In this document: positions 19,456 to 30,495 of the stretch, piece after piece | Position numbering within the stretch: position 1 is the stretch's first letter | Layout: every line of letters begins with the position of its first letter | Assembly: GCA_032988165.1 (NCBI GenBank) | Contig: JANTQF010000400.1 | Coordinates: forward strand, 1 to 30,495 | Direction of reading: 5' to 3' | Length of the DNA: 30,495 bases | From: Emmonsiellopsis sp. PD_33 | Lineage: Eukaryota; Ascomycota; Eurotiomycetes; Onygenales; Ajellomycetaceae | The notes under the pieces: model-generated | Databases searched by the model: none | What the model was told of the DNA's origin: nothing | What the model saw: the letters and a program-made list of their open reading frames with translations, nothing else | Position numbers and translations under genes: made by a program

Positions 19456-20416
19456 GATACTGTATGGGAGGGGTTGAGTACATTGAAGATTGCTCATATG
19501 GAGGTGGACGCGGTTTTATATATCAATTGAGTTTATGGTCACGGACAGGGGTAAGTTAACCAAATAAACTTCACCATGAGAATTCTAGACTGGTAGTGAT
19601 TAATAACTTCAAGTTACAGTGCTGTGCAAAGAGCCCCCCTCCCCCACACTAGCCTTGAGGCACTAGATTTATTTAGCTAGGCGGTTAGTTGGCAGTGTAG
19701 AGCCACATGGGATTTTGTTCATATGGAGGGTGGAAACCATCAACATATTTGGAATCATAAACTGTGACCTGATCATACTACTTTCAGCCTAGCATGGAGG
19801 AGGGGGGTTTCAAACTCTTTGTGCACAGAACTATAAGATCCATGCGGCCAGGCCCTTCATCGTCATCATGACGTCCGTAATCGTTCCCCTCGCGGTCGTA
19901 AAAAGGGAATAAGAGACATTCCCCGGCGGCCCAATGCTTTTTGGTTAAATCCGTCTGTTTCGTGCCGTTTAGAACGGGACGGCCCGGCTGAAAACCCGAA
20001 AGTAAACGCATATGTAAATCCTTCTGAAGCGGAGCTGTGAGTTGACTTATCTAGTTAATCACGGGACGGCGTGGTAGAGTGTTCATTGGTTCGTTCGTAT
20101 ACATAACTACGTGCGTATTTGGTCACGGTGAGTGAGTTAACTACCGAACCGGCGGTTTTTATTTGGAATTATTTTGAGGCGTGGATGTGGATTCTATTCC
20201 TGGGCCGAGAGGGAGACGTCATTGCTTGACACTCTTATTGGGGGGGGGGGATTGTGTTGGGGAGGACTGATTTAACAAGCATTGTTGGCTGAATAGGTAG
20301 GTAGTAGTTAACTAGGTCGCTTGGAGATAGATACACAAGCGGGATGAAAGCTAGTAATAACTAATGTATGTACAACAACAGCAATGATAAATCCTTCCAA
20401 GTTAGAGAGCTAGTAT
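19456..20416. other. Intergenic region, GST promoter and F-box 3' flank
   Basis: About 960 bp between the GST promoter and the stop codon of the F-box gene, both on the minus strand. It has a ten-G run near 20241. A 75-residue open frame at 19784-20011 shows no domain and I do not call it. Confidence 0.5.
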
Positions 20417-21981
20417 CTACACCCCCCTCCGTCGATGCGAAAAGTCGAAAACATAGAACCTCTTCTTATCGTTAGCATAGTACAGCGAACCCCAAATCAC
20501 AACCCGCCCATCAGCGATACGGAGGCGGTTACTGAACGCATTATCCGGTATAAACGGCCGTCTCTTCTTGCCGCGCTTGGTCTGCGGAGGCAAAGTGATT
20601 TCGCATTTTCCTTTCAAGCTCCAGTATCGATCCACAGCTCGGCCGGGCAAATCTTCGTATACTTCACCATAGACAGCCGGGTCCGAGCATTCAGCCAGCG
20701 CCCATACGTAAGGCAAGGGGCGGCCGCTGTAGGAGGCGATGATGTGCCTGAATGGGTCGATGGCGAGAACATCGAGCAAGGCATGGTCCTGGAGGCAGAC
20801 GATCTCTGTACCGGTTGAGGAGAATTGACCGTCTGTTGGGTTTTGGGAGAAATGCTGGATTTTAATGTAGGAGGATGGATAATTGCGTCGGTAGCTGATT
20901 AGGGCGAAGGTGCATGAGTTGGCCGTGGGATCCGAGATAATGGATGGGCTGCTCTCTTGTTCAACCACAAGTTTTCCGATGGACTGTCCGTTTGCTGCGT
21001 CTATTAGAGTTATTTCCATCATAGGTCCAAGGTACGGGGCATGCCTGCCCGTATAGAGGATAAATTCTCCGTTCTTGGCTGAGATCAGTTGGATGATATG
21101 GGAAGGGAGTATAGTATAGTAGCCCAACCCATTAACTGGGATCCATCGAAAGCCTACGTCGGATTCGTAGACCAATTTCCCCGTGCGTAACTCGTATGCC
21201 ATCAGGATCTCTGGTTTACCGCGGGGGTAAAAGTAGACTCTTTCCTTGCCGACAAAGAGAGGGGTGTAGAAAGGCCTTTGGTGGTGCCCTGTTCCTGGCT
21301 GGTAACGTGTCCACACTTCTTTCCCGGTGTTTAGACAGTAGACAGTATCTCTATCGTTCTCTCATCAGCACGGAAATGATTGCAAGCTACTAGAAGTGTT
21401 ACCTATAACTTTCAGCTGGTGTTGGAGGGTTCTTGAGCCCAACCTGGACCAGGAGGAATCCTTCAGCATTTAGGCCTATAAATTTGACGTTATCGAGATC
21501 TGCGCGTGGTTCTCCAATGTCCAGTTTCTTCTCCGGATACGATGACCCATCCTCTTGATAGGAGAGGCACTGCCAAAAAACCCCCTCCTCCGGTCTATAC
21601 TGGCACACAAAATCCCCGGATATGTCAAAAAAGTGGCAATCACGATATGAACGAACGCTAGATGGCTTCCCGAGCCTGAATTGAACATCCTGCGCGGCTG
21701 GGATGGTTTTGGTAAGGCTGTGATTTTATCTTAGGGTCACGAGCTGGCTTACCTAGCTGTCTGAATTTTTGGTTTGCCTCCCTTGCGCTGTATGCTTTCC
21801 CGGTATCCAGGTAGTTCTGATAATGAAGGCGAAGGCCAGTTAAGTGAATCCATGACTGAAGGAAATCCCGCCAGCCCCTGCTCACGCATTCGCACCGTCC
21901 GATATCGCAAGGTGATAGGTATTCAAAAATAGAGCTGGCACATTCAAAGCTAAAACGCCTTAGCGGATCCCCGCGTTCCAT
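20417..21981 (-). CDS. F-box domain protein
   Basis: Predicted substrate adaptor of an SCF ubiquitin ligase. Three exons, 21981-21753, 21697-21403 and 21350-20417, joined by 55- and 52-nt introns (GTAAGC..CCAG and GTAACA..ATAG), give 485 residues. The F-box is at residues about 6-50: PLRRFSFECASSIFEYLSPC, IGRCECVSRGWRDFLQ. The rest has alternating beta-strand patterns such as GDFVCQYRPE, NVKFIGLNAEGFLLVQVG, and TVYCLNTGKEVWTRY, which resembles a PQQ/WD-like propeller turn and suggests a beta-propeller for target binding. Both splices restore frame through family-like sequence (RDCHFFDISGDFV). The C-terminus RRRGV is basic. Target and biological process unknown. Confidence 0.88.
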
Positions 21982-22868
21982 ACTTGATCCGCTGGGATTC
22001 TAGCGGGCGGGAACAGAGGGCTCGATTCCCTGACATCTAATCCTGGTGGGGATATCTCCTCTGGCGATTGAATCGCGAAACAAAAGCTGTAGGGAAGCTG
22101 GATTGAACTTGGGAGAGAGGGAGTGGCTTAATATATGACAGAGCTGCCTAATTGACTCCGTAGTGTTGTTTCTATTGGCCGAATACGAAATATAATAACT
22201 AGTCCAAGACCAGCGGCGAAAGAGCAACATCAAGAATGCTCATCCATGAGTAAGTACTACTATCATTCACAGGTGATATCATTTCTCCCAATGATACTAC
22301 CCACAAATTATTCCATTCAAAACAGGAATTTGAATATAAAGCTCCCTACTAGTATTGCTCTCAAAGACTTCATCACAAGTTTGCAGTCCAATTGATATAT
22401 TGGTGAAGGCGGGAAATTCGCGCTTGCGGGTCAGTAAAGGCAATGTTATGTCGTATCTTGGCCGCACAATCAACAGCCTTGTTCAGCGGTTCAAAACAGC
22501 AAGACAAATCATCCGTCTGCTGCGGGTGGCACCCCAGATTGACGAGAACCCGGCATCCAAATCGTTGCTGTCCCTTATATATCGCCCTATGCACCTGGAA
22601 GGCCATTGTCGTCAAATTAGCGACGTCCGTAAGAATCCACAAAGTCACCACCCGCCAACTTCCCACCGAGTAGTAATCTGGGCGTGCATGATGCCTGAGG
22701 CCAAAGTATGCTGGCCAGTCGCACTCAACCAAGAGTGCGGACCACTACAAGCTGAAACTGAGATGAACTGGTGGGTTTTCGAACTGACGTGCATCACCGC
22801 GAGGCCCAATGACGGCCTCTCAAGTCATATTATGAGATGATCGGAAAACGTGAACATATTCTGAGGAA

Positions 22869-22932
22869 CCACGTGGGATTCCACTGGTCATTGGGTGTTG
22901 GGATAAAAAGTATGACGTCGATGGGATGACGT
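22869..22932. promoter_or_regulatory. E-box and two CRE-like sites
   Basis: CCACGTGG at 22869-22876, TGACGTC at 22913-22919 and TGACGTGA from 22927. These match binding sites of bHLH and bZIP (ATF/CREB, AP-1-like) factors. The cluster could serve the F-box gene (-) or the Ser-rich gene (+). Inference from motif only. Confidence 0.4.
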
Positions 22933-24429
22933 GAGAGTTTGTCGTTCGTTCATCTCTGAGTTGTGTTGTTTTATATTGACAAAGGCAAGGCTGACAAAGA
23001 AAAGGCGAGGAGCAAGAGGAGGAGGAAAGGAAGCTTCAGTTTATGTGCTTATTTGCAGCTGTTGGCACTTTCTGTTTCGAACTGGAGCAGTTGGACTGGA
23101 TATAAAGGGACTTGGTAAGTTGGCTGGTCTTGCTTCAAATTCTGCGCTTCAATTCACAACAAGTACTTTGAAACCTTATGAACATCTCATCCCCAGTGAT
23201 CATATTCGGGGTTTGCAGACAGGGAGATAACTGTACGACAACTTGGCCTCGGAGCTTTTCTGTACCACTTGGTTAGTTATGTTTGGGCCAGGCTTGGTTT
23301 TAAGCCTGCTATGTAGTTATCCGCGATGGGTGATAAGCTGATCTGAACTTGTAGACGGGGGTATTTCGTCCCATTCATGTTGGGATAATGGAAGGGATGT
23401 AACTGTTTGCAGAGAGTATCACATTTGACTGTTGTTTGAGATCTGATAAATCAAGTTGAGATTTGAAGAAATTCTAAGAACAAACATGGCTGTAACAACA
23501 TGTAAGTAGTAAGGATCAGAAACAGACCAGGGAACTTCCATCCAAACCGCAACAGACAACCCCCTCTTCAAGCAAAGACTGAAAAATCAGCGGACGACAG
23601 AGATCAACGATTCAAGATAGGAGATTGAAGGGTGTGGAGGGGTGGTCAGACAAGAAAACGCCACTGTCCCCCAAAAATGCTGCGGGCGTTTCACCATGTC
23701 GCTGTGGCTGGCACCAAGCCGAAGAGATCGGCAAAGAAAGCTCCCTTGTTTTCGATGTTCGTCTCGCCTTCTATCTGCCGGAGCGGAATATTCCTGTGAG
23801 CTAGGGTTCTAAAGACTAAAAGTGGTGTTGAGAGACCATCCTTCAACGCTCGTCCAGGGATGGATAGAGATAGGAGGAAGAGGGAGCGGTTGGTGCCCGA
23901 CGCGCAGACGTGTTCATGCAGCGGGAGGCTGTCATACACCAATAGCAGGAAATGGAATTGGCCCGCAGAGCAAATAACCGGCGAGGAAGGGGATCGCTAA
24001 TTACGCGAGGAACCGGTCGCTTGTCAACCGAGATGGATCTTCCCGCTGTGGGCTGGAGGCGAGAGCAACACCCACAGACGATCCTGGGGGATAATTATCA
24101 AAAGAGTGATGGTGAGGACGGAGCTTCGCTGAAACCCTAGTTAGGCGGCATCTAATTATTAATTAACTTGGGAACAAAAGGGGTTCGTCCAGGGGAAATT
24201 TACTAGGTTAGAACTTAGGGCTACCATGAAAAGGGGTTGAACAGGATAGTACCCATGGATGGAGAGATATCTCTGTGTCTGGATATGTTTATGTATGTCT
24301 ATATGTCTGTATGTCTGTATGCGTGTCTCTCCAGACGAACTGGTGGTAGAAGAGCCAGCATCCAGCCGTCAGCGATGTTGGGAATGCAACCAACCACACA
24401 GACCACGGCTGGGCGTTGGGCGAGGTATG

Positions 24430-24455
24430 GGCGAGGTACTCCGGGGTACCTCGCC
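24430..24455. repeat. Perfect GC-rich hairpin, 10-bp stem, with a direct repeat
   Basis: GGCGAGGTAC, loop TCCGGG, GTACCTCGCC. GGGCGAGGTA also occurs just before it (from about 24418), making a direct repeat. It is 270 nt upstream of the ATG of the Ser-rich gene, so it may be in its promoter or its mRNA leader. Confidence 0.8.
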
Positions 24456-24727
24456 GCCCGTAGTAAAAGTAGTGTGCGGGCAAGTCCCCCTCAGGTAGCA
24501 GCCCACTCCCCATCCCCCATCCCCATCCCCCGTCTCGCCATCTCATCCTTCATAGATAGACTGCGTCTTGCGAGGAGTGGCTGGATTGACCGAGGAGTGC
24601 AATATATTTTCTATCTCCCCGCTGTCCCGTCTATCCCGGTCCCCCCCCTGCCCCCCCGATCCCTCCCCTATGCTCACCCACCCGCTCGCCGCTCCCTGGC
24701 CTCACCACCGCCATCAACACCCACGCC

Positions 24728-27705
24728 ATGCGCCTGGAGGCCGTGTCCTCCAACTCCAACTCCGCCAGCAATTCCACCCCCCTCGTCCACACAGCCTCGC
24801 CCGCCGACAAGGAATGGCCGCGCTCTCGCAGCCAGACTGACCCGCTCTGCTGCCCGCCTGTGCAGAAGCCGCACCCGGACCGTCGTTCCTTTGACTCTGC
24901 CGCCCGCCTGTCGACCGCGGCTTCATCCAGCCTCGCTGTGTTGGCCAGCACCTCCTCGCCCATCAGCCCCGACAACCTCTCTGATCCCGCGTTCGCCGCC
25001 TTCTCGCCGCGCAAGATCCACGCGCTGAAGTCTCCCGCTCGCACCACGCCCACCAGCATCCCAACACTTCTGCTGCAGACCCCCCGGACACAGACCACCC
25101 GTGACCTGGACACTCTCTCCCCAACATCCGCCAACAACGCCTCCTCTTTCTCCTCCAGCACCCCGCCCACGATCGCTTCATCCGCCACCTCTCAGTCGCT
25201 GAAGTCGCAGCCCAGTCTCGAACCCAAGTCTCCTCTCCAGAAAAGATCCCCTGCGTCTCGCAGCGCGTGCGGCATCGAAACCTCTTCTGGTCCACCACCC
25301 GCGCTTAGCACACAACGCACACTTAGCCAAGACAAACCCCGACGCGCATCGCCCACCATCCAGAGACCCAGGTCGTTTGGGGACACTGTGGGATCGGAAA
25401 ACAGACTCAAAAAGCCCCGTCCCGCCTCGAGCATTGATGCTGTTCTGAAATCGGACTCTCCCACTGTGGCAGCCTCCGAACGGCGACAACGCTCCTCCCT
25501 GCCAGTTGGTTCTACCTCTACGATAACGCGAGAAAAAGGCAAAATGGCACTCACGGGAACGCGCCTCAGCGGGAGCTTTCTGGGGACTAGCAACCGCGAA
25601 CGGAACAGTCACACGATAGGTGGTGGTAATACAGACACAAGCAGCAAGGAGTCGCTTGCCGAGGATGGCAAGTCGAAAAACGAAGACCTCTTTTTGAATA
25701 TCGCAAAGGCGAACTCAGGCCGTCGTAATTCTGCGACAAAGCCGGAAAAGAAACGGGTAGGTTCCGATTTCCATTCACAGACAGGATTTTCTGGGGCGTG
25801 TTGTGCGCGTTGTTCCGCTCACACATGCCCCCCCCGTCGGCCTGTCACCCTCTGTCAAACATTGCGCTGTGGCTAACTATGATATTTCACAAGTCTAAAT
25901 TTGGTCTCTCTGGTCTATCCTCACGCTCAAGTCGAGCCAATGAGGAAACTCCATCCCCCAAAACCTCCCGATTCGATCCTGACCAGGTTACACCTTCGAA
26001 CTCTCAGGATAACTCCCCCTCATTCGCATATAGCGCGTCTACCATTCGATCACCTTCTTCTGCTCACCATCCGCTTGACGAGAATAGCCGACTTCGATAC
26101 TTTGGCGTCAGCACCAGATCATCTATCGGCCTCCCAAGAAGCAGGCTGAGTCGTACGAACCGTGAGCCTTCCCCCGAACCCCCTGCCAACTACACCCCCG
26201 AACGACGCGGCTCTGGTACTCTCGAACAACCTCAATCGCGGACATATCGGCAGTCGAACCTGTCCACAATGAGAACGCCTCAGAATCCGTCAAGCTCGGA
26301 CGTAGCAGAGCGTACCAGACTCGAGGTGGAGAAATCAAGATTAGATGGCACAGAATCGACGCTCTCTACCACCGCCCCATCTACTGTTTGGGACGAATTA
26401 GATGACCTGAAGTCGAGAATTCGCAAATTAGAACTAACAGGCAAACTACCGCCTTCGTCCGCGGCAGCAATGTCTAGTGTGTCTGGTGAAAGGCCCCGTA
26501 CTGCCACGACGACGGTAACCACGCTCTCTTCCTCCCCTAAACAGGGTCGAAAAACAACCCCACCCCCAGACCCCGAATCTGCCCCCCCCGCTGATCAAAT
26601 CCACCCTTTGCTCTCCACCGCTTTAGCGAAAGCAAAATCAATACTCAGCCCAGATGTATACCGAACTCTTGAAGCCACTGCGACAGATGCCCTAACATTG
26701 GCTACTCTACTCAGCTCCACTGGGTCTCAGCACAGTAGCGCCCTGTCTGTCGTCAATGGATCTGGTACCTCGGATAGACAGGTGCGGCGCAAGGCAGACA
26801 GTCTATGTCGCGGTTTAACAGAATTGTGCCTGGCTCTATCTGACGAGCAGTTGACATCGATGCCAAAAACTAGGCCGGGTAGCCGGGATGCATCATCCAG
26901 CCAATTCCAATTCGATAATCTGATGGATAGGGAATCAATAACACCAACCATTGCGTATCGACGCAGTATTAGCCATGAGCCTGAAGATCGGGGACAAACG
27001 GCTACAATACGTTTGGCCGCGGGCAGTCGTTTAGAAGCACGACGATCGAGCATACTTGGCTTGAATACGGGAAGCAGTAACAATCGAAATACGCAAGAGA
27101 GCTCGCAGCTTTCGACCCCAACCCTCTCCACCCCCCCTAGTCGATTAAACCGCTCCTCGACCACACTGCGCAGCCGGAGGCTACAAGGCGAAGATGATGG
27201 CGATGACAAAACTTCGGTGTCCTCTCGGCCCCTTTCGCGCGCCATGACTGAAGTTAATACTGGGACAACCCGCTACTCCCCTCGTGATCGACGCCGTTCT
27301 CGCGAGTATACTTCCAATCACCCTCTTCCAGATCAACAAATCTTGCAACAGCTGTCCCCCCCACAGCAGCAAAGCAGCCAATCGCGCGCGACCACCCCGG
27401 GCCAGTCGGCTCTTCCGCTACGTAGGAATTATGTGTCTCCAGCCACAAATCTACCCACAGCATCTCATACAAATATTCAGCCCGGGTTCCGCAGATATGG
27501 AGGGGCGTCCCTAAACACAGGCACACCGGCGGAACATTCGTCTCCACATGAACCGGTATCTGAAGGATCAGGTACCAAACAGGGGTATACTGGCCTACTA
27601 CAGTTACGGCCAAGGACGAACAGTACGGGAATCCGGAGGATAGGAATTCGACGCCCGTTTGGCACAAATGCCGATGGTGATAATACGCGGGACGACCTTG
27701 ACTGA
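24728..27705 (+). CDS. Conserved Ser/Pro-rich disordered protein with a short coiled-coil segment
   Basis: Two exons, 24728-25756 and 25894-27705, joined in phase 0 by a 137-nt intron (GTAGGT donor, CTAAC branch-like site, CACAAG acceptor), give 946 residues. The splice joins PEKKR to SKFGLSGLSSRS. Almost the whole protein is Ser/Thr/Pro/Arg-rich and probably disordered. The one ordered stretch is near residues 505-525, WDELDDLKSRIRKLELTG, a likely coiled coil, followed by a helical segment with IHPLLSTALAKAKSILSPDV and a conserved-looking CRGLTELCLAL. The C-terminus carries RRIGIRRPFG. I recall such proteins in Aspergillus annotations under a loose LPXTG cell-wall label, but there is no signal peptide or membrane segment, so that name looks wrong. 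A scaffold role, for example at septa or microtubule centres, is possible but unproved. Confidence 0.85.
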
Positions 27706-28402
27706 TATCCAACCCGACCCAAATGCATTATGGAATTGTGGAGTTTATTTCTTACTCTGTTCATCATCATCGTCATCGTCATTTAGCGGAGTATCCTGGA
27801 CTTTTGTTTGACTGCACTTACACCTTTACCTTGGTTGAATCACGTCTTGTTTAACTGCGCCTACCAAAATTATTGACGATCCTTGTACATGTATCTTTTT
27901 GCCTTGCATCTTCCGTCCCTATTATCTCCGACCTCATTTTCTTCCTCCTGTGGATCATCGCTGGATCGAAGAACCTCCAGGCTTGGTAATGAAGCAAACA
28001 TATGTGGAATGAAGCCTTGGATGCGCGCAGCATCCCCAACCAAACCCCTTTTATGAAGTATCGGAGCAAAATAAAACATGTTAAAAGGCATGATGTGGAA
28101 TGTATGTACAAGCCAAGCCGCCTGTCTACATTCTTCACATTTATAGAAGGAGAATTGATACCACGGCGTGTGTTCTTTATTTCTCTTCCGCATTGTTTTT
28201 GTTACTCTGCATGGTGGTCTCTCGGGGTGGATCAAGGACCAGATTGTTTTGTTTTTTCTTCGATTCTTATGCATACTTGACATATTAAATATTTTTTTTT
28301 ATATTTTTGTTACATATACTTCCATTCCATGGATCCAATCTATTGTCTTTCCAGATTCCTATCCCACTCCGCTGCTATAACCCCCCCAGCTATAAATCCC
28401 CC
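27706..28402. other. Intergenic region, 3' flanks of convergent units
   Basis: About 700 bp between the Ser-rich gene (+) and the aminotransferase relic (-). It has CATCAT/CGTCAT repeats at 27762-27782 and A/T-rich sequence around 28280-28310. No gene seen. Confidence 0.5.
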
Positions 28403-29480
28403 TCAACAACCCCTATACTTCACGACAAACCTCCCCACCCCCCTGACAAACATATCCACATCCTCCTCAGTCAACGGATTCAACGACATAAACCCCCTAG
28501 TAGCCAAATAAACCCCCTCCACCGGCATATGATGATAAAACAACCCCTCCCACGTCTCCGCCTCATCCCCCGAGAACCGAATACTACCTATTCAAACTCC
28601 CACACGCGCTCACAAACATCCTAGACAACGACTTCTCTGCCCTCTCCCTCTCCTCCTAATCCAACAAAGCAACCTTCCTAACCCCCTTCAATCCCATCAA
28701 ACCCAACAACCGCCTTCTGCTCTAATACAGCCTACACACACCCCCAAGCGCTCCCAAAGCGCATTCAACCCCTTCCCCGGCCCTTCACCCTCACCCTCTC
28801 ACCATCATAAAACTCTCCCCGCCACCATAGTCAAACACATTCTTATTATTATTAAACGTCCCCCGCATGGCTGAACCCACCCTCAACCTGCCCAGGCTTA
28901 AACAACCCCATAACCTCCCCCCTCCCACCATCCCCCACAAACAAACCCCATCATCCCCCCACCAACCCACTTCCCCACCGTCAGTAACTAAATAACTCAA
29001 CCCGCACGCCCAGCTCAGCACATACATAACCCCGCCATCCATCCATCCATCCATCCATCCCCAGCCTCGCTGCTGTCGTCACGCTCGTCCTCGTCCTCAA
29101 TCAGCAGCGCGGAGTTGCTCGTCTGATGCCTGCCGTAGGGAGCGAGGGAGGGTGGTGAGGAGGCATTTTGTTTTCTGGAATGTTGTTGTTGTATAGGGCT
29201 AGCTGGGAGGAAGGCGTGGGGGCGCCGTTGGTGGCGCCTGCCACATGTATGCCGTTGTTGTTGTTGTTGTTTGTAGAGGAAGGTAGGAGGGAGATGGGGA
29301 AGGAGATTGTGGCGCCATGGTAGGCGTTTTGTCTGCTTCTTCTACTTCTTCTTTCTCCCTTTCTGTCTTCGTCACGGTCATTGCTGCTACTACCACTACT
29401 ACGCCTATTCATAACAGCCAACCAACCGTAATCAATAGCCATACCCTCTACAAAATTTGGAAAAGAATAGACCATTGCAA
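28403..29480 (-). pseudogene. Decayed class III aminotransferase (glutamate-1-semialdehyde aminomutase-like)
   Basis: Motifs of a PLP-dependent class III aminotransferase occur in the right order on the minus strand but in different frames. From 5' to 3': QNAYHGATISFPIS (about 29330-29290), LLTTLPR and LRQASDE (about 29165-29115), ALLIEDE (about 29110-29090, one frame on), the catalytic-lysine block TVGKWVGGGM (lysine codon 28972-28970), MGLFKPGQVEGGFSHAG (about 28915-28865) and, one base out, TFNNN (about 28859), then a C-terminal piece of 58 residues (28579-28403) with LFYHHMPVEGVYLATRGF. Frameshifts and stop codons separate these blocks, a CCAT tetranucleotide run replaces part of the core, and a segment after the first blocks seems deleted. 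The 5' end is not found; the boundary is approximate. The decay is mainly by indels, not by C-to-T changes. Confidence 0.8.
29035..29060. repeat. CCAT tetranucleotide repeat, 6.5 copies
   Basis: Perfect tandem CCAT inside the aminotransferase relic, at about the place where the family has its DEVMTSR segment. It probably expanded after or as the gene decayed. Confidence 0.9.
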
Positions 29481-30495
29481 GTATGGAAGGGTTGGTTTGA
29501 TATGGGGCACACGTGAAGATTGATGAGAGTGCAGGGAGCGTTCAATGTCGATTCTGTGCCAGTTTGTCGTTGATAGAGAAAAAAAATTGACGGAAGAGTC
29601 GATGCTATATGTAACTAATTATGCAATCTATATAACACGGTTATATGTCAATCGAGTATAGTACAGGTATATACTGAAAATACACCGCAGCCGGCAATAC
29701 CTTGGATGCCCGATACCTTCTTTCACATTCCGTTTTTTCTCCTGACGCCGGATATAGGCAGGCGCACGTACTGGGCGAAGCGGAGATATAGATCGGTTTA
29801 ATGGGGGCTGGTAATGAGCTGCCTAGACATACCAATCCACATAGCCAACCAGCTAGCCAAACACCTCCAGCTGTGGTGATAACAAGCACAAGAGAGCCAT
29901 CCCATTCTGCGGGGTTTTGTTCATGATTGGTAACAGAAGTCCTGTGCTCTAGAATGCCCCAAGGAATAAATCAGCCGTAGCCAAATAAAGCCAAATGAAC
30001 CACCAGAAAACAGATAGCGGAGGAACCTCGAGCTAGGAATGCTACAACCATCTCCAGCAAAGGGTGTCATCCCCTAATGTCCCGTCTTTCCTTCTGCGAA
30101 ATTACTTCACAAACTTATATAAGCTTATAGTGTCACTGAACATAAATAGCCTTAGCTTTTAGAGCTCGGCCCTGCGGAACAGTTTTGAACCTGGCTTTCG
30201 TCTACCGCGCCCACAAGTCTGGCCTGTTCGTCGCAGTAATTAGCCATCAATGTGTCTTTTGCGGACAGGCCGGGCGGAACATGGGTCGACCAGTGTATGT
30301 GGACGGAGCGGAATTTCTAGAAAGGTTGAATAAAGAGATGATTAGCCAAATCCCTCTCGAGAGGGGGAAATTGGGGGGGGGGGGGGGGGGGCGCCAACAC
30401 ACCACCCTGGTTTTAAAAATGTGTCTTTTCCTGTTTTCCTTTTTATGTAATCATTATTACAAAATCCAGTTGATTTATTTAGTTTTTGTACAAAT
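29481..30495. other. Right-edge non-coding region with poly-G run
   Basis: I see no gene in this last kilobase. It is A/T-rich in parts and carries a run of 19 G at 30373-30391, which could be a real homopolymer or an assembly problem. Upstream exons of the aminotransferase relic may lie here but I cannot recognise them. Confidence 0.5.

Larger units (their letters stand above)
21982..24727. other. Intergenic region between F-box and Ser-rich genes
   Basis: A divergent 2.7-kb gap. It contains CCACGTGG (22869-22876, E-box palindrome) and CRE-like TGACGTC (22913-22919) and TGACGT (22927-22932), about 900 bp upstream of the F-box gene. Near the right end are TGTATGTC repeats (24291-24325) and a 10-bp hairpin (24430-24455). 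Open frames at 22355-22840 and 22373-22732 overlap on opposite strands and match nothing I recognise. Confidence 0.5.

Noticed and set aside
22000..22050. A T-arm-like sequence (AGGG, CTCGATT, CCCT) suggesting a tRNA
   Set aside because: No acceptor stem, anticodon arm or D-arm fits around it.
22355..22840. Overlapping 161- and 119-codon frames on opposite strands
   Set aside because: Neither shows a domain, a good start context or plausible exons; one may be an old gene fragment, but I cannot support it.
24237..25028. A 263-codon plus-strand frame overlapping the Ser-rich gene start
   Set aside because: It runs out of frame with the conserved protein and is Pro/Arg-rich low complexity.
28403..29480. 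RIP as the cause of the aminotransferase decay
   Set aside because: The region is G/C-rich with indels; there is no excess of TpA or loss of CpA of the kind RIP leaves.

Overview
This window reads as nuclear DNA of a filamentous ascomycete, most likely an Eurotiales (Aspergillus-like) fungus. The grounds are short GT..AG introns (42 to about 230 nt, many in phase 1), A/C-rich leaders before start codons, long pyrimidine-rich promoters, and protein families with typical Pezizomycotina architecture. No operons, tRNA, rRNA, CRISPR arrays or intact transposons were seen. The first 120 bases contain no C and only three A, and a 19-base G run lies near the right edge, so either margin may be affected by assembly.

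Positions 1-9.7 kb are gene-dense. They hold a short-chain dehydrogenase cut off at the left edge (-), a Methyltransf_16/Nnt1-like methyltransferase (+), an EFM4-type eEF1A lysine methyltransferase (-), a DmpA/S58 self-processing aminopeptidase (+), and a Msg5-like dual-specificity phosphatase (-). The SDR and Nnt1-like genes are divergent around a GATA-site palindrome. The two methyltransferase genes are convergent, 130 bp apart. EFM4 and DmpA are divergent. DmpA and the phosphatase are convergent.

Positions 9.7-20.4 kb are gene-poor. The phosphatase is followed on its upstream side by a CT-rich leader/promoter and about 5 kb in which I find no credible protein gene. A small secreted ten-cysteine protein (-) and a glutathione S-transferase (-) lie in the rest. 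The intergenic DNA here holds several clean inverted repeats, including a perfect 60-nt three-way-junction fold at 17870-17929.

Positions 20.4-27.7 kb hold a three-exon F-box protein (-), a 2.7-kb intergenic region with an E-box, two CRE-like sites and a 10-bp hairpin, then a two-exon 946-residue serine-rich disordered protein (+). Positions 28.4-29.5 kb hold a decayed class III aminotransferase (glutamate-1-semialdehyde aminomutase-like) pseudogene (-), recognisable only by joining motifs from different frames.

The genes do not form an obvious pathway or biosynthetic cluster; this looks like ordinary chromosomal housekeeping and signalling content. The items most worth a second look are the intergenic structured elements, the cysteine-rich secreted protein, the possible nested intron in the Nnt1-like gene, and the aminotransferase relic.
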